The notes under the pieces are model-generated. The model was given only the letters and a program-made list of their open reading frames with translations. It made no database searches and was not told the DNA's origin. Made by a program: the position numbers and the translations under genes. From Halarchaeum grantii (GTDB lineage Archaea > Halobacteriota > Halobacteria > Halobacteriales > Halobacteriaceae), in assembly GCF_014647455.2 (NCBI RefSeq), contig NZ_BMPF01000001.1:496001-560000 (forward strand): DNA of 64,000 nucleotides, given 5' to 3'. How positions within the stretch are numbered: position 1 is the stretch's first letter; each line of letters begins with the position of its first letter. Of the stretch, positions 8,570 to 16,657 are shown in pieces.

Positions 8570-9637
8570 TCAGTCCGCCGTCGGCGGGGCGTCGCCGCGC
8601 GCGACCGTTATCTCGTAGGCCTCCACGTCCTCGTAGGCGGCGACGCGTCCGCCGATGGAGACGACGTCGTCGCCCTCGCCGGTCTCGAGGACGAGCGTCG
8701 CCACCTCCTCGGACTCGGAGAACTCGGTCTGGACGACGCGCCCGCTGACGACGCGCGAGTCGCCGGACTCGACGTCGCGGCCCTCGACGGTCGCGTAGAG
8801 GTCGCCCTCGAGTTCGCGGAGGTCCTTCACGCAGCGCCGGATGGAGGCGTAGCGCCGTGGGAGGTCGATCTCGGTCGTGTGTTCGAGGAGTTCGGTCTCG
8901 GCGGTCGTCCAGACGACGGTGCCGAAGAAGCCGAGGACCAGAAATCCGAGCGCGGAGCGGTTGAAGATGACGGCGTAGCGATCCGGATTGGAGGTGATGG
9001 CGTCCTGCGTGGCGTAGACGGAGTAGTCGCCGTCCGCGACGGCGAGGAGCGGCGTCGTGATGCCGCGTCGGGCGCGCGCGGCGGTGGCGATCCTGTCGTA
9101 GTCGTAGGTGCGCCGGTCGGGGGCGTCGGCGGCGGGCGTGACGACGAGTTCGATGTCGACGTCGCGCTCGCGCGCCGCGCGGAGTTCCTCCTCGAAGCGC
9201 CCGACGAGCGACGGCGTGAGCGAGAGCGCGAGTTCGTACTCGGCGGCTTCGATGGTCTCGCGGAAGTAGCGGAGGATGGTGGTGCGGCTCTTCACGAGCG
9301 AGACGGCTTCGGTCTCGCGCGACGGCGCGGTGTAGAGGGATTCGAGGTCGTCGACGAGGTCGACGAGCGAGGAGCGGAGCGAGGAGAACGCCTCGTCGGG
9401 GTCGACGGCGACGACGACCATCGGACGGGACTCGCGGAGTTCGACCAGCCCGCGGTCGGAGAGGCTCCGCACGGTGTCGTAGACGCGGGGCTGTGGGACG
9501 TCCGTCTCGTCGGCTATCTCGCTCGCCGTCATCTCGCCGTGCTCGAGGACGGCGAGGTAGGCCGCGATCTCGTACTCGCCGAGGTCGAATCCCTCCCCAA
9601 CGTGCTCGAGGACGTCGCGGAGGTCGGACTCGCTCAT
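8570..9637 (-). CDS. TrmB family transcriptional regulator
   Basis: A 355-aa regulator of the sugar-responsive TrmB family. A winged helix-turn-helix at the N-terminus ([20 protein letters not shown] ... [20 protein letters not shown], residues about 22-65) is followed by a coiled linker, a PLD-like domain (residues about 115-250) and a C-terminal beta domain (about 290-350) that binds sugar in characterised members. Length matches the Halobacterium TrmB family. Target genes cannot be deduced here because no sugar-metabolism genes are adjacent. The stop lies 3 bp from the convergent eIF2B-like stop. Confidence 0.88.
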   Translation of the reverse strand: MSESDLRDVLEHVGEGFDLGEYEIAAYLAVLEHGEMTASEIADETDVPQPRVYDTVRSLSDRGLVELRESRPMVVVAVDPDEAFSSLRSSLVDLVDDLESLYTAPSRETEAVSLVKSRTTILRYFRETIEAAEYELALSLTPSLVGRFEEELRAARERDVDIELVVTPAADAPDRRTYDYDRIATAARARRGITTPLLAVADGDYSVYATQDAITSNPDRYAVIFNRSALGFLVLGFFGTVVWTTAETELLEHTTEIDLPRRYASIRRCVKDLRELEGDLYATVEGRDVESGDSRVVSGRVVQTEFSESEEVATLVLETGEGDDVVSIGGRVAAYEDVEAYEITVARGDAPPTAD

Positions 9638-9744
9638 GGTCGAACGTGGGAGACGTGGGAGCTAAAAACCACTCGCTTCGGCGGGAATTCTCGTGGGCGC
9701 CGAGAGGACAACCCTTTTCGCCGGGGCCACCGACGGTTTCGGGT

Positions 9745-10650
9745 ATGCCGTGGCCGCCCGAGATTCAGGAGTTCGTCGTGCAGGCCACGCGGTTCGTCCA
9801 CGACTTCGGCGTCGTCTTCGCCGTCCTCGCCATCGTCGTCAGCTGGTACGCCGGGCGCGTGCTCACGGGCGTGCTCGGCCGCCGGGTCGCGCGACGCTTC
9901 ATGCGGCCGTCGGTGACGCGCACCGTCCTGCGCCTCATCCGGACGGGCGTGCTCTTCGTGGGCGTCGTCGTCGCGCTCTGGACGGTCGGGCTCGGTCTCG
10001 GGAACCTCTTCGTCTCCGTGACGGTGTTCTCGGCGGTGCTCGGCATCGTGCTCGCGCCGATCGTCGGGAGCGTCATCAACGGGATCTTCGTGCTCGCCGA
10101 CCAGCCCTACGAGATCGGCGACATGATCGAGTTCACGGAGACCGGCCAACGCGGGTTCGTCGAGGACATCACCCTGCGGTACACGAAGGTGTTCACGCTC
10201 GACAACACCTTCCTCGTGATGCCGAACGGGGAGATGCGCGAGGCGAACATCGTGAACTACTCGGCGGAGGACGAGCGCACGCGCCTCTCGCTGACGGTGC
10301 AGGTGACCTACGAGAGCGACGTGGAGGCGGCGCGCGAGGCGATGGAGCGCGCGGCGGCGCGCTGTGAGGAGGTCATCGAGGGCGGCCCGGACATCCGTAT
10401 CGGGAGCGCGCGCTACCCGGCGAAACCGACGTGCTACCTCGATGAGTACGCGGACAGCGGGATCGACCTGACGCTGCGCTACTGGGCGAAACAGCCGTAT
10501 CGACTCCCCGGCATCCGCTCGAACGTCCAGCGTGCGATCCGCGAGGAGTTCGAGGCGCGCGAGGACGTCGCGTTCGCCTACCCGCACGTCCAGCACGTCT
10601 TCGACGAGGAGAGCGGGGAGGCGAACGTGGCGCTCAGACGGCGGCCGTGA
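9745..10650 (+). CDS. MscS-type small mechanosensitive channel
   Basis: A 301-residue membrane channel that opens on membrane tension to release solutes on hypo-osmotic shock. Three N-terminal transmembrane helices lie in residues about 20-115. The pore-like TM3 is LGNLFVSVTVFSAVLGIVLAPIVGSVINGIF. The cytoplasmic beta domain follows with YEIGDMIEFTETGQRGFVEDITLRYTKVFTLDN and the conserved VMPNGEMREANIVNYS, then the alpha-beta C-terminal domain. The 3' end overlaps the convergent Usp gene by 17 bp. Confidence 0.92.
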   Translation: MPWPPEIQEFVVQATRFVHDFGVVFAVLAIVVSWYAGRVLTGVLGRRVARRFMRPSVTRTVLRLIRTGVLFVGVVVALWTVGLGLGNLFVSVTVFSAVLGIVLAPIVGSVINGIFVLADQPYEIGDMIEFTETGQRGFVEDITLRYTKVFTLDNTFLVMPNGEMREANIVNYSAEDERTRLSLTVQVTYESDVEAAREAMERAAARCEEVIEGGPDIRIGSARYPAKPTCYLDEYADSGIDLTLRYWAKQPYRLPGIRSNVQRAIREEFEAREDVAFAYPHVQHVFDEESGEANVALRRRP

Positions 10651-11035
10651 CGAGTTCGCAGTCGAGTTGCTCGCGGAGGTAGGCCTCGATGTCGGGTTCG
10701 CCGAGGAGCGAGCGGAGCGCGCGCCGCCAGCGCGAGGCCTGCGCGCTCCCGATGACGACGACGTCGGCGTCCTCGGCGGCGACTTCGTCGAGGATGGTCT
10801 CCTCGACGAGGAAGGAACGCCGGACGACGTAGCGGGCGTTGTCCAGTTGGCCGAAGGAGCGCTCGACGGCGTGCTTGAGGTCGCTCCACGTGACGCGGTG
10901 GTCGTTCTGGTAGAGGTCGACGTGGAGGACGGTGAGGCCGGCGTCGCGCTCCTCCGCGAGGTCGATGGCGGCACGGAGCGTCGCGCGCGAGTGTCGGGTG
11001 AGCGGGTAGCGGACCGGCACGACGACGGTGGTCAT
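10634..11035 (-). CDS. Universal stress protein (UspA family), single domain
   Basis: A 133-aa cytoplasmic protein with the Usp fold. The N-terminus MTTVVVPVRYPLTRHSRATL forms strand 1 and helix 1. ADVVVIGSAQASRWRRALRS matches the position of the ATP-binding G-2x-G-9x-G(S/T) motif but is degenerate, so nucleotide binding is doubtful. Function is presumably stress-related and cannot be specified. Confidence 0.85.
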   Translation of the reverse strand: MTTVVVPVRYPLTRHSRATLRAAIDLAEERDAGLTVLHVDLYQNDHRVTWSDLKHAVERSFGQLDNARYVVRRSFLVEETILDEVAAEDADVVVIGSAQASRWRRALRSLLGEPDIEAYLREQLDCELVTAAV

Positions 11036-11126
11036 TACTCCACGGGAGGGGTGCCGGTGGCCTAAGCGTTCCCCACTGCGGTCGGTGACGGAAGGGGTAA
11101 AGGCCCCGTCGCTCCGAGTACGTCGT

Positions 11127-11366
11127 ATGTTCGAGTTCGAGACCGGCGACGGCGAGACGGTCTACGTCGCCGAGGACGATGGCGAGCGCGGCGACGAGGG
11201 GCCGTTCATGGCCGTCTATCGGACGCCCGACCGGGAGGTCCGCTACGGGTGGTACTGCACGAACTGCGAGTCGATCGACAACGCGATGGACGCGATGGGG
11301 CGCATCGAGTGCAACGTCTGCGGGAACTGGCGCAAGCCGGACGAGTGGGACGCCGCGCACGAGTAA
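11127..11366 (+). CDS. Small haloarchaeal zinc-finger-like protein (possibly DUF5816)
   Basis: A 79-residue acidic protein. Two Cys pairs, CTNC (residues about 48-51) and CNVC (residues about 67-70), suggest a zinc ribbon. The N-terminus FEFETGDGETVYVAEDD looks beta-stranded. I believe it belongs to the haloarchaeal DUF5816 type but cannot confirm. A perfect hairpin follows immediately after the stop. Confidence 0.75.
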   Translation: MFEFETGDGETVYVAEDDGERGDEGPFMAVYRTPDREVRYGWYCTNCESIDNAMDAMGRIECNVCGNWRKPDEWDAAHE

Positions 11367-11367
11367 T

Positions 11368-11388
11368 CGTGGTTCCACAGGAACCACG
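11368..11388 (+). terminator. Perfect hairpin directly after a stop codon
   Basis: CGTGGTTCC and GGAACCACG form a 9-bp perfect inverted repeat with a 3-base ACA loop, starting 2 bases after the TAA of the small zinc-finger gene. No T-run follows, so it may act in RNA 3' end protection or be part of the repeat block downstream rather than a classical terminator. Confidence 0.4.
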
Positions 11389-11393
11389 AGGAA

Positions 11394-11420
11394 GCGAGCG
11401 GGGAGGGACGACCCGCGAGT
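11394..11420 (-). repeat. Dispersed GC-rich repeat, copy A
   Basis: Read on the minus strand this is ACTCGCGGGTCGTCCCTCCC followed by CGCTCGC. At least 25 consecutive bases are identical to 32947-32972, and nearly as many to 25910-25935. It lies in a 380-bp spacer with no convincing gene. Confidence 0.85.
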
Positions 11421-11460
11421 GAACGTCGAACTGAACGCCAGTGAAGTTCGACGGAGAGGC

Positions 11461-11561
11461 GAACGCTGAACGGAGTGAGGCGTGAGTGAACGCGGCTCCG
11501 ACGGTGGGAGGAACCGCGAAGAGACGAACGCTGAGCGATAGCGAGGCGTGAGTGAACGCGG
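11461..11561 (+). repeat. Imperfect tandem duplication, period about 65 bp
   Basis: GAACGCTGAACGGAGTGAGG (from 11461) and GAACGCTGAGCGATAGCGAG (from 11526) both continue into CGTGAGTGAACGCGG. The units share about 30 of 35 positions. They read as a locally amplified intergenic unit. Confidence 0.75.
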
Positions 11562-11746
11562 TTTCGCAGAACCCGCGGAAAGGAGAGCGGTGATAGCCGC
11601 GAGCGACCGTAATTCCGGCGGAGCAGCGACGAACGACGACGCCGCGAGCGAACGCGCGGAGCCGGTTCGGCGCGACGACGGCGGGTGGAAACATCTAGCG
11701 GGTGCGCAACAACAGTTATTACCCATCGGCGTCAACAGTGTGATGG

Positions 11747-12058
11747 ATGGTACCGAGTAACACGCCTCCGGTGGACGAAGCGCGCGAGATCTTCACCGAC
11801 CTCGGCTACGAGGTCACCGGCGACGCCGGCAACAGCTTCCGCGCCGCGCGCGAGTGGAAGGAGGTCGACGTCCTCGCGGTGACCGACGACGTGAGCACCG
11901 GCGATGGCGACCGCATGCGCTGTTTCGTGACGTGGAACGACCACGTCGAGCGACTCGAACGCGCGCTCGACGCCGACGACCACGACTACGAGTGGGCGGT
12001 CATCGGCGTCGCCGAGGACGGGGAGTATCAGGTCGCACGCGCCCCGCCGACGCCGTAG
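11747..12058 (+). CDS. Haloarchaeal hypothetical protein
   Basis: A 103-residue acidic soluble protein (MVPSNTPPVDEAREIFTDLG ...). Predicted alternating helix and strand pattern, no membrane segment, no Cys pairs. It contains SFRAAREWKEVDVLAV and RCFVTWNDHVERLERAL. I do not recognise the family. It is followed 63 bp later by the short MscS-like protein in the same direction. Confidence 0.7.
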   Translation: MVPSNTPPVDEAREIFTDLGYEVTGDAGNSFRAAREWKEVDVLAVTDDVSTGDGDRMRCFVTWNDHVERLERALDADDHDYEWAVIGVAEDGEYQVARAPPTP

Positions 12059-12121
12059 GCGTGACTCGATGCGGCCCGCTCGGGCCGTAGCTATTTGTCC
12101 GACCCGTTCGACGCCCCGAGC

Positions 12122-12664
12122 ATGCCCACCGTGAGCACCGTCGTCAACGACACCGTGCAGGGGTTCGTCGACGGCATCGTCAGCGCGCTCCCGAAGATAC
12201 TCACCGGCGTCGTCTTCCTCGTCATCGCCTACGCCGTCATCAGAACCGTCCTCTGGGGCGTCGGCGTCGTCGTCTCGCGCACCACCGACCAGGAGATATA
12301 CGTCCAGTTCGCGCGCACGCTCATCGGCGTCTTCCTCTGGTTCGGCGCGATCCTCGCCTTCCTCACCCTCGTCGGCCTCCCGAGCATCGCCGCCGCGCTC
12401 GGCACCGCCTCCGGCTTCCTCGCGCTCGGCGTCTCCTACGCGCTCAGCGGGATGCTCGCGGACGCCGTCGCCGGCATCTACCTCCTGCGCGACCCCGACT
12501 TCAACCCGGGCGACCGCGTCGTCGCCGGCGACACCGACGGCACCGTGGCCGAGATCGAACTCCGCAAGACGCGCTTCGACGTCGGCGACGACGTCGTCGT
12601 GCGCGCCAACGCGGACGTCGAGAAGAAGTGGACGAAGAAGGGCGAGCCGAGCGCGAGCGAGTAG
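12122..12664 (+). CDS. Short MscS-like membrane protein
   Basis: A 180-residue protein related to mechanosensitive channels but lacking most of the cytoplasmic vestibule. Hydrophobic segments are ILTGVVFLVIAYAVIRTVLW, TLIGVFLWFGAILAFLTLVG and the Gly/Ala-rich SIAAALGTASGFLALGVSYA that resembles the MscS pore helix. A short beta domain follows (FNPGDRVVAGDTDGTVAEIE). It ends in a basic, Lys-rich tail (KKWTKKGE). ATG 12122 was preferred to TTG 12095. It may be a channel subunit or an accessory protein. Confidence 0.75.
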   Translation: MPTVSTVVNDTVQGFVDGIVSALPKILTGVVFLVIAYAVIRTVLWGVGVVVSRTTDQEIYVQFARTLIGVFLWFGAILAFLTLVGLPSIAAALGTASGFLALGVSYALSGMLADAVAGIYLLRDPDFNPGDRVVAGDTDGTVAEIELRKTRFDVGDDVVVRANADVEKKWTKKGEPSASE

Positions 12665-12694
12665 CACGCCACGGCGTGGCGCGCCAGTGGAAGG

Positions 12695-12703
12695 TTTTCA
12701 TAC
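12695..12703 (+). promoter_or_regulatory. Putative TATA box for the DUF457-like gene
   Basis: TTTTCATAC ends 22 bases before the ATG at 12725, suiting a near-leaderless haloarchaeal transcript. Inference from spacing. Confidence 0.45.
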
Positions 12704-12724
12704 GTCGGGCGCGTTCGAGTGCGT

Positions 12725-13642
12725 ATGTTCGTCGGCCACGAAACCATCGCGTTCGCGCTGGTCGCCCTCCTCGCGTACCGGTACGGCCTCGGGCGTGAAC
12801 GCGCGCTCGCGCTCGGCGTCGCCGCCGGCCTCTTCGCCGCCGTGCCCGACGTCGACATGGCGTACGCGCCCCTCGGCCTCCTCGCCGCCGACGCGTCGTC
12901 CCCGCTCGCCGCCGCCGACGCCTTCTGGAGCGCGAGCACCGCCGTCCACCGCGCGGTCACGCACTCGCTGGTGCTCGCACCGCTCGCCGCCGCGACGTTC
13001 GCGCTCGCCGCCAGCCGCCGCTACCGCGTCCTCGCCGGCGTCGGCACGCTCGCACTCGTCGGCACCGCGGCGGTCGTCTCCGGCGGCCTCGGCGCCGCCG
13101 TCATCGCCGTCTACTGCGCCACCGGCATCGCCGTCGCCGTCCTCGTCGCGCGCTTCCTCGACCTCGGCGTCGGCGCGCTCGCCGCGACGGCGCTCGCCGG
13201 CCTCGTCACGCACCCGTTCGGCGACCTGCTCACCGGGGAGCCACCGCACTTCCTCTACCCGTTCGCCGAGCACCTGCTCACCGCGCGCCCCGTGCTCTTC
13301 GCGGACCCCACGCTCGACCTCCTCGCCGCGTTCGCGCTCGAGCTCGCGTGCATCTGGGCGGGCGTCTACGCGTACCACCGCGTCTCCGGCGTCCCGATGC
13401 GCCGTCACCTCCACGGCCGCGCGGCCGCCGGCGGCGCGTACGCGCTCGCCGCCCTCGTCATCACCCCACCCACCCTGCAAGTGTCGTACCACTTCGTCTT
13501 CAGCGTCGCCGCCGTCGGCGTCGTCGGCCTCGTCCAACCGCTGAAGCGCCGCCTCCCCGACGCGCCGACGGCGCTCGTCACGGGCCTCGCCGCCGTCACG
13601 GCCGCCGGCGTCGGCTACACCCTCGCCTACCTCCTCCTGTAG
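12725..13642 (+). CDS. Membrane-bound metal-dependent hydrolase-like protein (DUF457/YdjM type)
   Basis: A 305-residue multi-pass membrane protein. It begins MFVGHETIAFALVALLAYRYG. The family's polar motifs are HE (residues 5-6), PDVDMAYAP (about 41-49), HRAVTHSLVLAP (about 77-88) and THPFGDLLTGE (about 160-170), whose His and Asp residues are presumed metal ligands within the membrane. At least seven hydrophobic segments are visible. The enzymatic activity of this family is inferred, not proven. Confidence 0.82.
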   Translation: MFVGHETIAFALVALLAYRYGLGRERALALGVAAGLFAAVPDVDMAYAPLGLLAADASSPLAAADAFWSASTAVHRAVTHSLVLAPLAAATFALAASRRYRVLAGVGTLALVGTAAVVSGGLGAAVIAVYCATGIAVAVLVARFLDLGVGALAATALAGLVTHPFGDLLTGEPPHFLYPFAEHLLTARPVLFADPTLDLLAAFALELACIWAGVYAYHRVSGVPMRRHLHGRAAAGGAYALAALVITPPTLQVSYHFVFSVAAVGVVGLVQPLKRRLPDAPTALVTGLAAVTAAGVGYTLAYLLL

Positions 13643-13690
13643 CGCCATCGCCCGGTGCTTTTGTATCACCCCGGAGCGAACCCCGAGTGA

Positions 13691-14326
13691 ATGAGAGACG
13701 AGCGGCGACTCGGGCGCGTCCTCGAAACGGAGCGGACGAACGCGGCACTCGGCTGGGCGCTCCTCGCCCTCGTCGCGGGCGTCGCGCTCGCGAGCGTCGT
13801 CGACGGCGATTTCGCGTGGGCGGCGTTCTGTACGGGCGTCGCCGCCCTCGCGGTCGTCCCCCCCGTCGTCTACCGCGCCCCGCGCGTGATGCTCCCGTGG
13901 GAGGTGTTGCTCGTCGCGTTCCTCCCCGTCCTCGGCCACGCCCTCGCGACGTGGTGGCTCACCACCGCGCTCGCCACCTACCTCTCTGTCGCCGCGCTCG
14001 CGCTCGTCGCCGTCGTCGAGCTCGACGTCTTCACGAGCGTCCGCATGACCGACGGCGTCGCCGGGTTCGTCGTCGTCGTCACCACGATGGCCGTCGCGGG
14101 CCTGTGGGCCGTCGTCCAGTGGCTCAGCGACATCTACCTGCACACGACGCTCGTCTACGTCTCACGCCCCATCACGCCCGCCGTCGACGCCGCCTCCCTC
14201 GACGCACTCATGTGGGACTTCATCGCCGCGACCGTCTGCGGCGTCGCGGGGGCCGCCCTCTTCGTCCTCTACTTCCGCCGGCGCGTCCGCGCCGAGGACC
14301 GCCTCGCGGAGGAGGTGCTCCCATGA
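13691..14326 (+). CDS. Haloarchaeal multi-pass membrane protein
   Basis: A 211-residue integral membrane protein with about six hydrophobic helices between residues 19 and 198 (for example LGWALLALVAGVALASVVDG and CGVAGAALFVLYFRRRVR). No catalytic motif is evident. Its stop codon overlaps the start of the next gene by 4 bp (ATGA), so the two are likely coupled, and their products may form a complex. Confidence 0.78.
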   Translation: MRDERRLGRVLETERTNAALGWALLALVAGVALASVVDGDFAWAAFCTGVAALAVVPPVVYRAPRVMLPWEVLLVAFLPVLGHALATWWLTTALATYLSVAALALVAVVELDVFTSVRMTDGVAGFVVVVTTMAVAGLWAVVQWLSDIYLHTTLVYVSRPITPAVDAASLDALMWDFIAATVCGVAGAALFVLYFRRRVRAEDRLAEEVLP

Positions 14327-14982
14327 GGATTCGGGAGCGCCTCGGCGTCTCGAAGCGCCGCCAGCGGCAACTCGTGCACGTCCTCCAGCTGTGCCTCGTC
14401 GGCTTCTGCTTCGTCGGCCTCTACGAGGGCCAACCCGGCGTCGTCGTGAACGCCGCCGTCGGCCTCGGCGTCTCCTCTCTCCCCGCGATCCTCGAACGCG
14501 ACTACGGCGTCCCCATGGACCCCGCGCTCGTCCTCTGGGTGACGCTCGCCGTCTTCCTCCACGCCCTCGGCACCGTCGGCGTCCCCGGCACCGGCTCGTT
14601 CTACAAGAACGTCTGGTGGTGGGACCACCTCACGCACACGCTCTCCTCCTCCGTCGTCGCCGCCGTCGGCTACGCCGCCGTCCGCGCCATCGACGAACAC
14701 ACCGAGCACGTCGACTTCCCGCCGCCGTTCCTCTTCGTGCTCCTCTTCGTCATCACGCTCGCCTTCGGCGTCTTCTGGGAGGTCATCGAGTTCGCCATCT
14801 CCGAAGTCGCCGCGCTCGCCGGTGTCACCAGCGTCCTCACCCAGTACGGCGTCACCGACACGATGCTCGACCTCGTCTTCGACACCGCCGGCGCGCTCGT
14901 CGTCGCCGTCTGGGGCACCGCCTACCTCTCCGGGGTCGTCGACGTCCTCGCCGAGCGCCTCGAAGCGCGCGACGGCGAGTGA
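14323..14982 (+). CDS. YjdF/DUF2238-like membrane protein
   Basis: A 219-residue multi-pass membrane protein with the stretch NVWWWDHLTHTLSSSVVAAV (residues about 90-109) and FWEVIEFAISEVAAL further on, resembling the WYDHxxH and FWExxE blocks of the YjdF/DUF2238 family. The His, Asp and Glu placed at membrane boundaries hint at metal or substrate binding. Function is unknown. It overlaps the upstream membrane gene. Confidence 0.75.
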   Translation: MRIRERLGVSKRRQRQLVHVLQLCLVGFCFVGLYEGQPGVVVNAAVGLGVSSLPAILERDYGVPMDPALVLWVTLAVFLHALGTVGVPGTGSFYKNVWWWDHLTHTLSSSVVAAVGYAAVRAIDEHTEHVDFPPPFLFVLLFVITLAFGVFWEVIEFAISEVAALAGVTSVLTQYGVTDTMLDLVFDTAGALVVAVWGTAYLSGVVDVLAERLEARDGE

Positions 14983-15029
14983 CGCGTTTGCCGCGCTTCG
15001 CCCTCCCGCGCTCGCGCCTCGCTTTCGCC

Positions 15030-15057
15030 GTGCGGGCGACTCGTGGGTCGCCCGCAC
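15030..15057 (+). terminator. Perfect 11-bp inverted repeat between genes
   Basis: GTGCGGGCGAC (15030-15040) and GTCGCCCGCAC (15047-15057) flank a 6-base loop, 48 bases after the YjdF-like gene. Without a T-run the role is uncertain: RNA 3' end hairpin, or part of the intergenic repeat population. Confidence 0.4.
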
Positions 15058-15146
15058 GGACACGCGGACCCCCCGGTTCCGCATGGCTCAGCGCTCGCCG
15101 TCCCGTTGACCCTCGCTTCGCTCGGTTCCACGTGCCCGGCGACCAC

Positions 15147-15153
15147 CTTTAAC
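15147..15153 (+). promoter_or_regulatory. Putative TATA box for dodecin
   Basis: CTTTAAC lies 25-31 bases before the dodecin ATG at 15178; position and sequence fit a haloarchaeal TATA element. Confidence 0.5.
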
Positions 15154-15177
15154 AGAGCGCCCGGTGAACGGGTAGGT

Positions 15178-15387
15178 ATGGTCTACAAGAAGATCGACCT
15201 CGTCGGCACCAGCACGGAGAGCTTCGAGGACGCCGTCGACGACGCGCTCGACCGCGCCGATGAGACGCTCGACAACGTCTCGTGGGCGGAAGTCGTCGAA
15301 CAGCGCGTCGGCATCGAGGGCCGCGACGAACGACAGTATCAGGTGGAAGTCGAAGTCGCCTTCGGCCTCGGCGACAGCGAGGACTGA
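15178..15387 (+). CDS. Dodecin (flavin-storage protein)
   Basis: A 69-residue protein that in haloarchaea assembles into hollow dodecamers binding riboflavin or lumichrome. [20 protein letters not shown] at the N-terminus and the conserved Trp of [14 protein letters not shown] (Trp about 39, which stacks on the flavin) are diagnostic. [19 protein letters not shown] completes the beta sheet. Monocistronic, with its own promoter-like box. Confidence 0.95.
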   Translation: MVYKKIDLVGTSTESFEDAVDDALDRADETLDNVSWAEVVEQRVGIEGRDERQYQVEVEVAFGLGDSED

Positions 15388-15396
15388 CGCGCCCCC

Positions 15397-15438
15397 TTCT
15401 CGTCGGCCCTCGCCGTCGTTCGGCCCGACGGTTACTCG
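15397..15438 (+). repeat. 42-bp direct repeat, first copy
   Basis: TTCTCGTCGGCCCTCGCCGT followed by CGTTCGGCCCGACGGTTACTCG. It is nearly identical to 15517-15558, exactly 120 bp downstream. Each copy is itself an imperfect hairpin (CGTCGG against CCGACG). Confidence 0.88.
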
Positions 15439-15459
15439 CGGCTCACGCCGCTCGCCCCA

Positions 15460-15514
15460 TCGCGGCGCCCTTCGGTTACCGCGTTACTCGCGGGTCGCTC
15501 CCGCTCCCCGCTCG
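15460..15514 (+). repeat. Dispersed GC-rich repeat, copy D
   Basis: The sequence TCGCGGCGCCCTTCGGTTAC, then CGCGTTACTCGCGGGTCG, recurs at 32921-32958 with one difference. It continues into a CTCCCCGCTCG end like copies A, B and C. Confidence 0.85.
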
Positions 15515-15516
15515 TG

Positions 15517-15558
15517 TTCTCGTCGGCCCTCGCTGTCGCTCGGCCCGACGGTTACTCG
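15517..15558 (+). repeat. 42-bp direct repeat, second copy
   Basis: Second unit of the pair starting at 15397, with about two substitutions. Its GGTTACTCG end contains the complement of the TAA stop of the minus-strand gene 15552-16190, so the repeat supplies that gene's last codons. Confidence 0.88.
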
Positions 15559-16190
15559 AACCCGCGGCCGCCGCTCACGTAGTCGCGGCCCGTCGGCGGC
15601 TCCTGCTCGACGTCGCCCTCGAGAACCGGCAGGTCGAGGAGGCGGTAGTAGGCGCGGTAGGCGCGCGAGACCGCGCTCGTGACGGCGCGCACCGCGTCGT
15701 CGAAGTCCTCGGGGGCGAAGCGCCCGTCCGGGAAGAGGCGACGGTGGAAGTAGAACTCGCTGAGCGCGCCGTGTCGCGTGTAGTGGGGTTCGTAGGTGAC
15801 GGCGCTCGTGTCGCACTCCGCCTCGAGTTCCTCGATGGCTTCGCGCATCCCGTCCGCTTCGTCGAGGGCGGCGCGCGCGGCGACGCGCGACTCGGGCTCG
15901 TCGCCGTCCTCGTAGGCGACGTCGCGCGACGCGTACTCCTCGACGTCCGCCTCCCCGAGTTCGAACGTGAGCGCCTGCACGGGCGCGTGATGCGACGTGA
16001 CGTAGAGGTACTCGGCGCTCTCCGGGCCGTAGACCAAGTATGGCTCGTCGTCCGCCGTCGTGAACCGGTAGCCGCGACAGGTCGTGCCGTGGCGGTCCGT
16101 GAACGACTCCAAGGTGCCGTCGTGCGTGTGGCGGGCGGCCTCGGCGTAGCCGGCGACGGTGCCGAGGGCGGCCGCTCGCGACGTGGGCAT
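15552..16190 (-). CDS. Haloarchaeal hypothetical protein
   Basis: A 212-residue acidic soluble protein that I do not recognise. Beta-rich N-terminal half (TCRGYRFTTADDEPYLVYGP, EYLYVTSHHAPVQALTFELG), then a helical C-terminal half with AVRAVTSAVSRAYRAYYRLL. There is one Cys-containing segment (EAECDTSAVTYEP). The C-terminal residues and stop lie in a duplicated intergenic repeat, so the natural C-terminus may have been altered by the repeat. Confidence 0.7.
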   Translation of the reverse strand: MPTSRAAALGTVAGYAEAARHTHDGTLESFTDRHGTTCRGYRFTTADDEPYLVYGPESAEYLYVTSHHAPVQALTFELGEADVEEYASRDVAYEDGDEPESRVAARAALDEADGMREAIEELEAECDTSAVTYEPHYTRHGALSEFYFHRRLFPDGRFAPEDFDDAVRAVTSAVSRAYRAYYRLLDLPVLEGDVEQEPPTGRDYVSGGRGFE

Positions 16191-16217
16191 ACCGCGAGAA
16201 GGGAGGGGACGCCTAAA

Positions 16218-16583
16218 TCAGGTCCGGAAGGACTCGCCACAGCCGCACTCGGCCTCGACGTTCGGGTTCTCGACGTTGAAACCGGCGGCCTGCAGGCCGT
16301 TCTCGTAGTCGAGCTTGCTGCCGGCGATGTACTTCTCGCTGGAGGGGTCGACGAAGACGCGGAGGCCGTGGGCCTCGACGATGGTGTCGTCGTCCTCGGG
16401 GGCGTCGTCGAAGCGCATCCCGTAGGAGAGGCCGGCACAGCCCCCCTGCTGGACGAAGAGGCGCAGGCCCGCGACGTCCGTGTCCAGTTCCTCGCTCTCC
16501 AGTAGGGCGAGCGCCTGCTCGGCGGCGTCCTCGGTGACGGTGACCGTCCGGGTCTCCGCGCCACCGTCGGCGGTCGTGCTCAT
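16218..16583 (-). CDS. A-type iron-sulfur carrier (IscA/ErpA family)
   Basis: A 121-aa HesB/IscA/SufA protein involved in Fe-S cluster delivery. The three conserved Cys are present: VQQGGCAGLSYGMRF (residues about 45-59) and the C-terminal ECGCGESF. It starts at ATG 16583 (MSTTADGG). The extension before the core carries extra acidic residues, normal for halophiles. It stands alone rather than in a suf operon. Confidence 0.93.
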   Translation of the reverse strand: MSTTADGGAETRTVTVTEDAAEQALALLESEELDTDVAGLRLFVQQGGCAGLSYGMRFDDAPEDDDTIVEAHGLRVFVDPSSEKYIAGSKLDYENGLQAAGFNVENPNVEAECGCGESFRT

Positions 16584-16657
16584 GGTCGGAACCACGTCGC
16601 CCAGAGGGTTAACTGTGGCGTCGGTTCACGCGCCCGCCGGTTCCTGTGAGACGGCGC

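Larger units (their letters stand above)
11367..11746. other. Repeat-rich 380-bp spacer without a gene
   Basis: Contains the hairpin at 11368, repeat copy A, and a roughly 66-bp imperfect tandem duplication. The open frames here are compositional (Arg/Ala/Ser-rich) and have no credible start or family. The last 60 bases before 11747 are AT-richer (CAACAACAGTTATTACCC) and may hold the promoter of the next gene; TTATTA at 11714-11719 is about 28-33 bases before its ATG. Confidence 0.7.

Noticed and set aside
11548-11760. 70-residue ORF in the repeat-rich spacer
   Set aside because: Overlaps tandem repeat and promoter region, composition is shadow-like, and it runs into the start of the next gene.
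13348-14322. N-terminal extension of the YjdF-like protein by about 325 residues
   Set aside because: The extension is an Arg/Pro-rich shadow of the two upstream membrane genes; ATG 14323 overlapping the upstream stop is the real start.
11397-15514. CRISPR array
   Set aside because: Repeats are few, not regularly spaced at 60-70 bp with unique spacers, and no cas genes are present.
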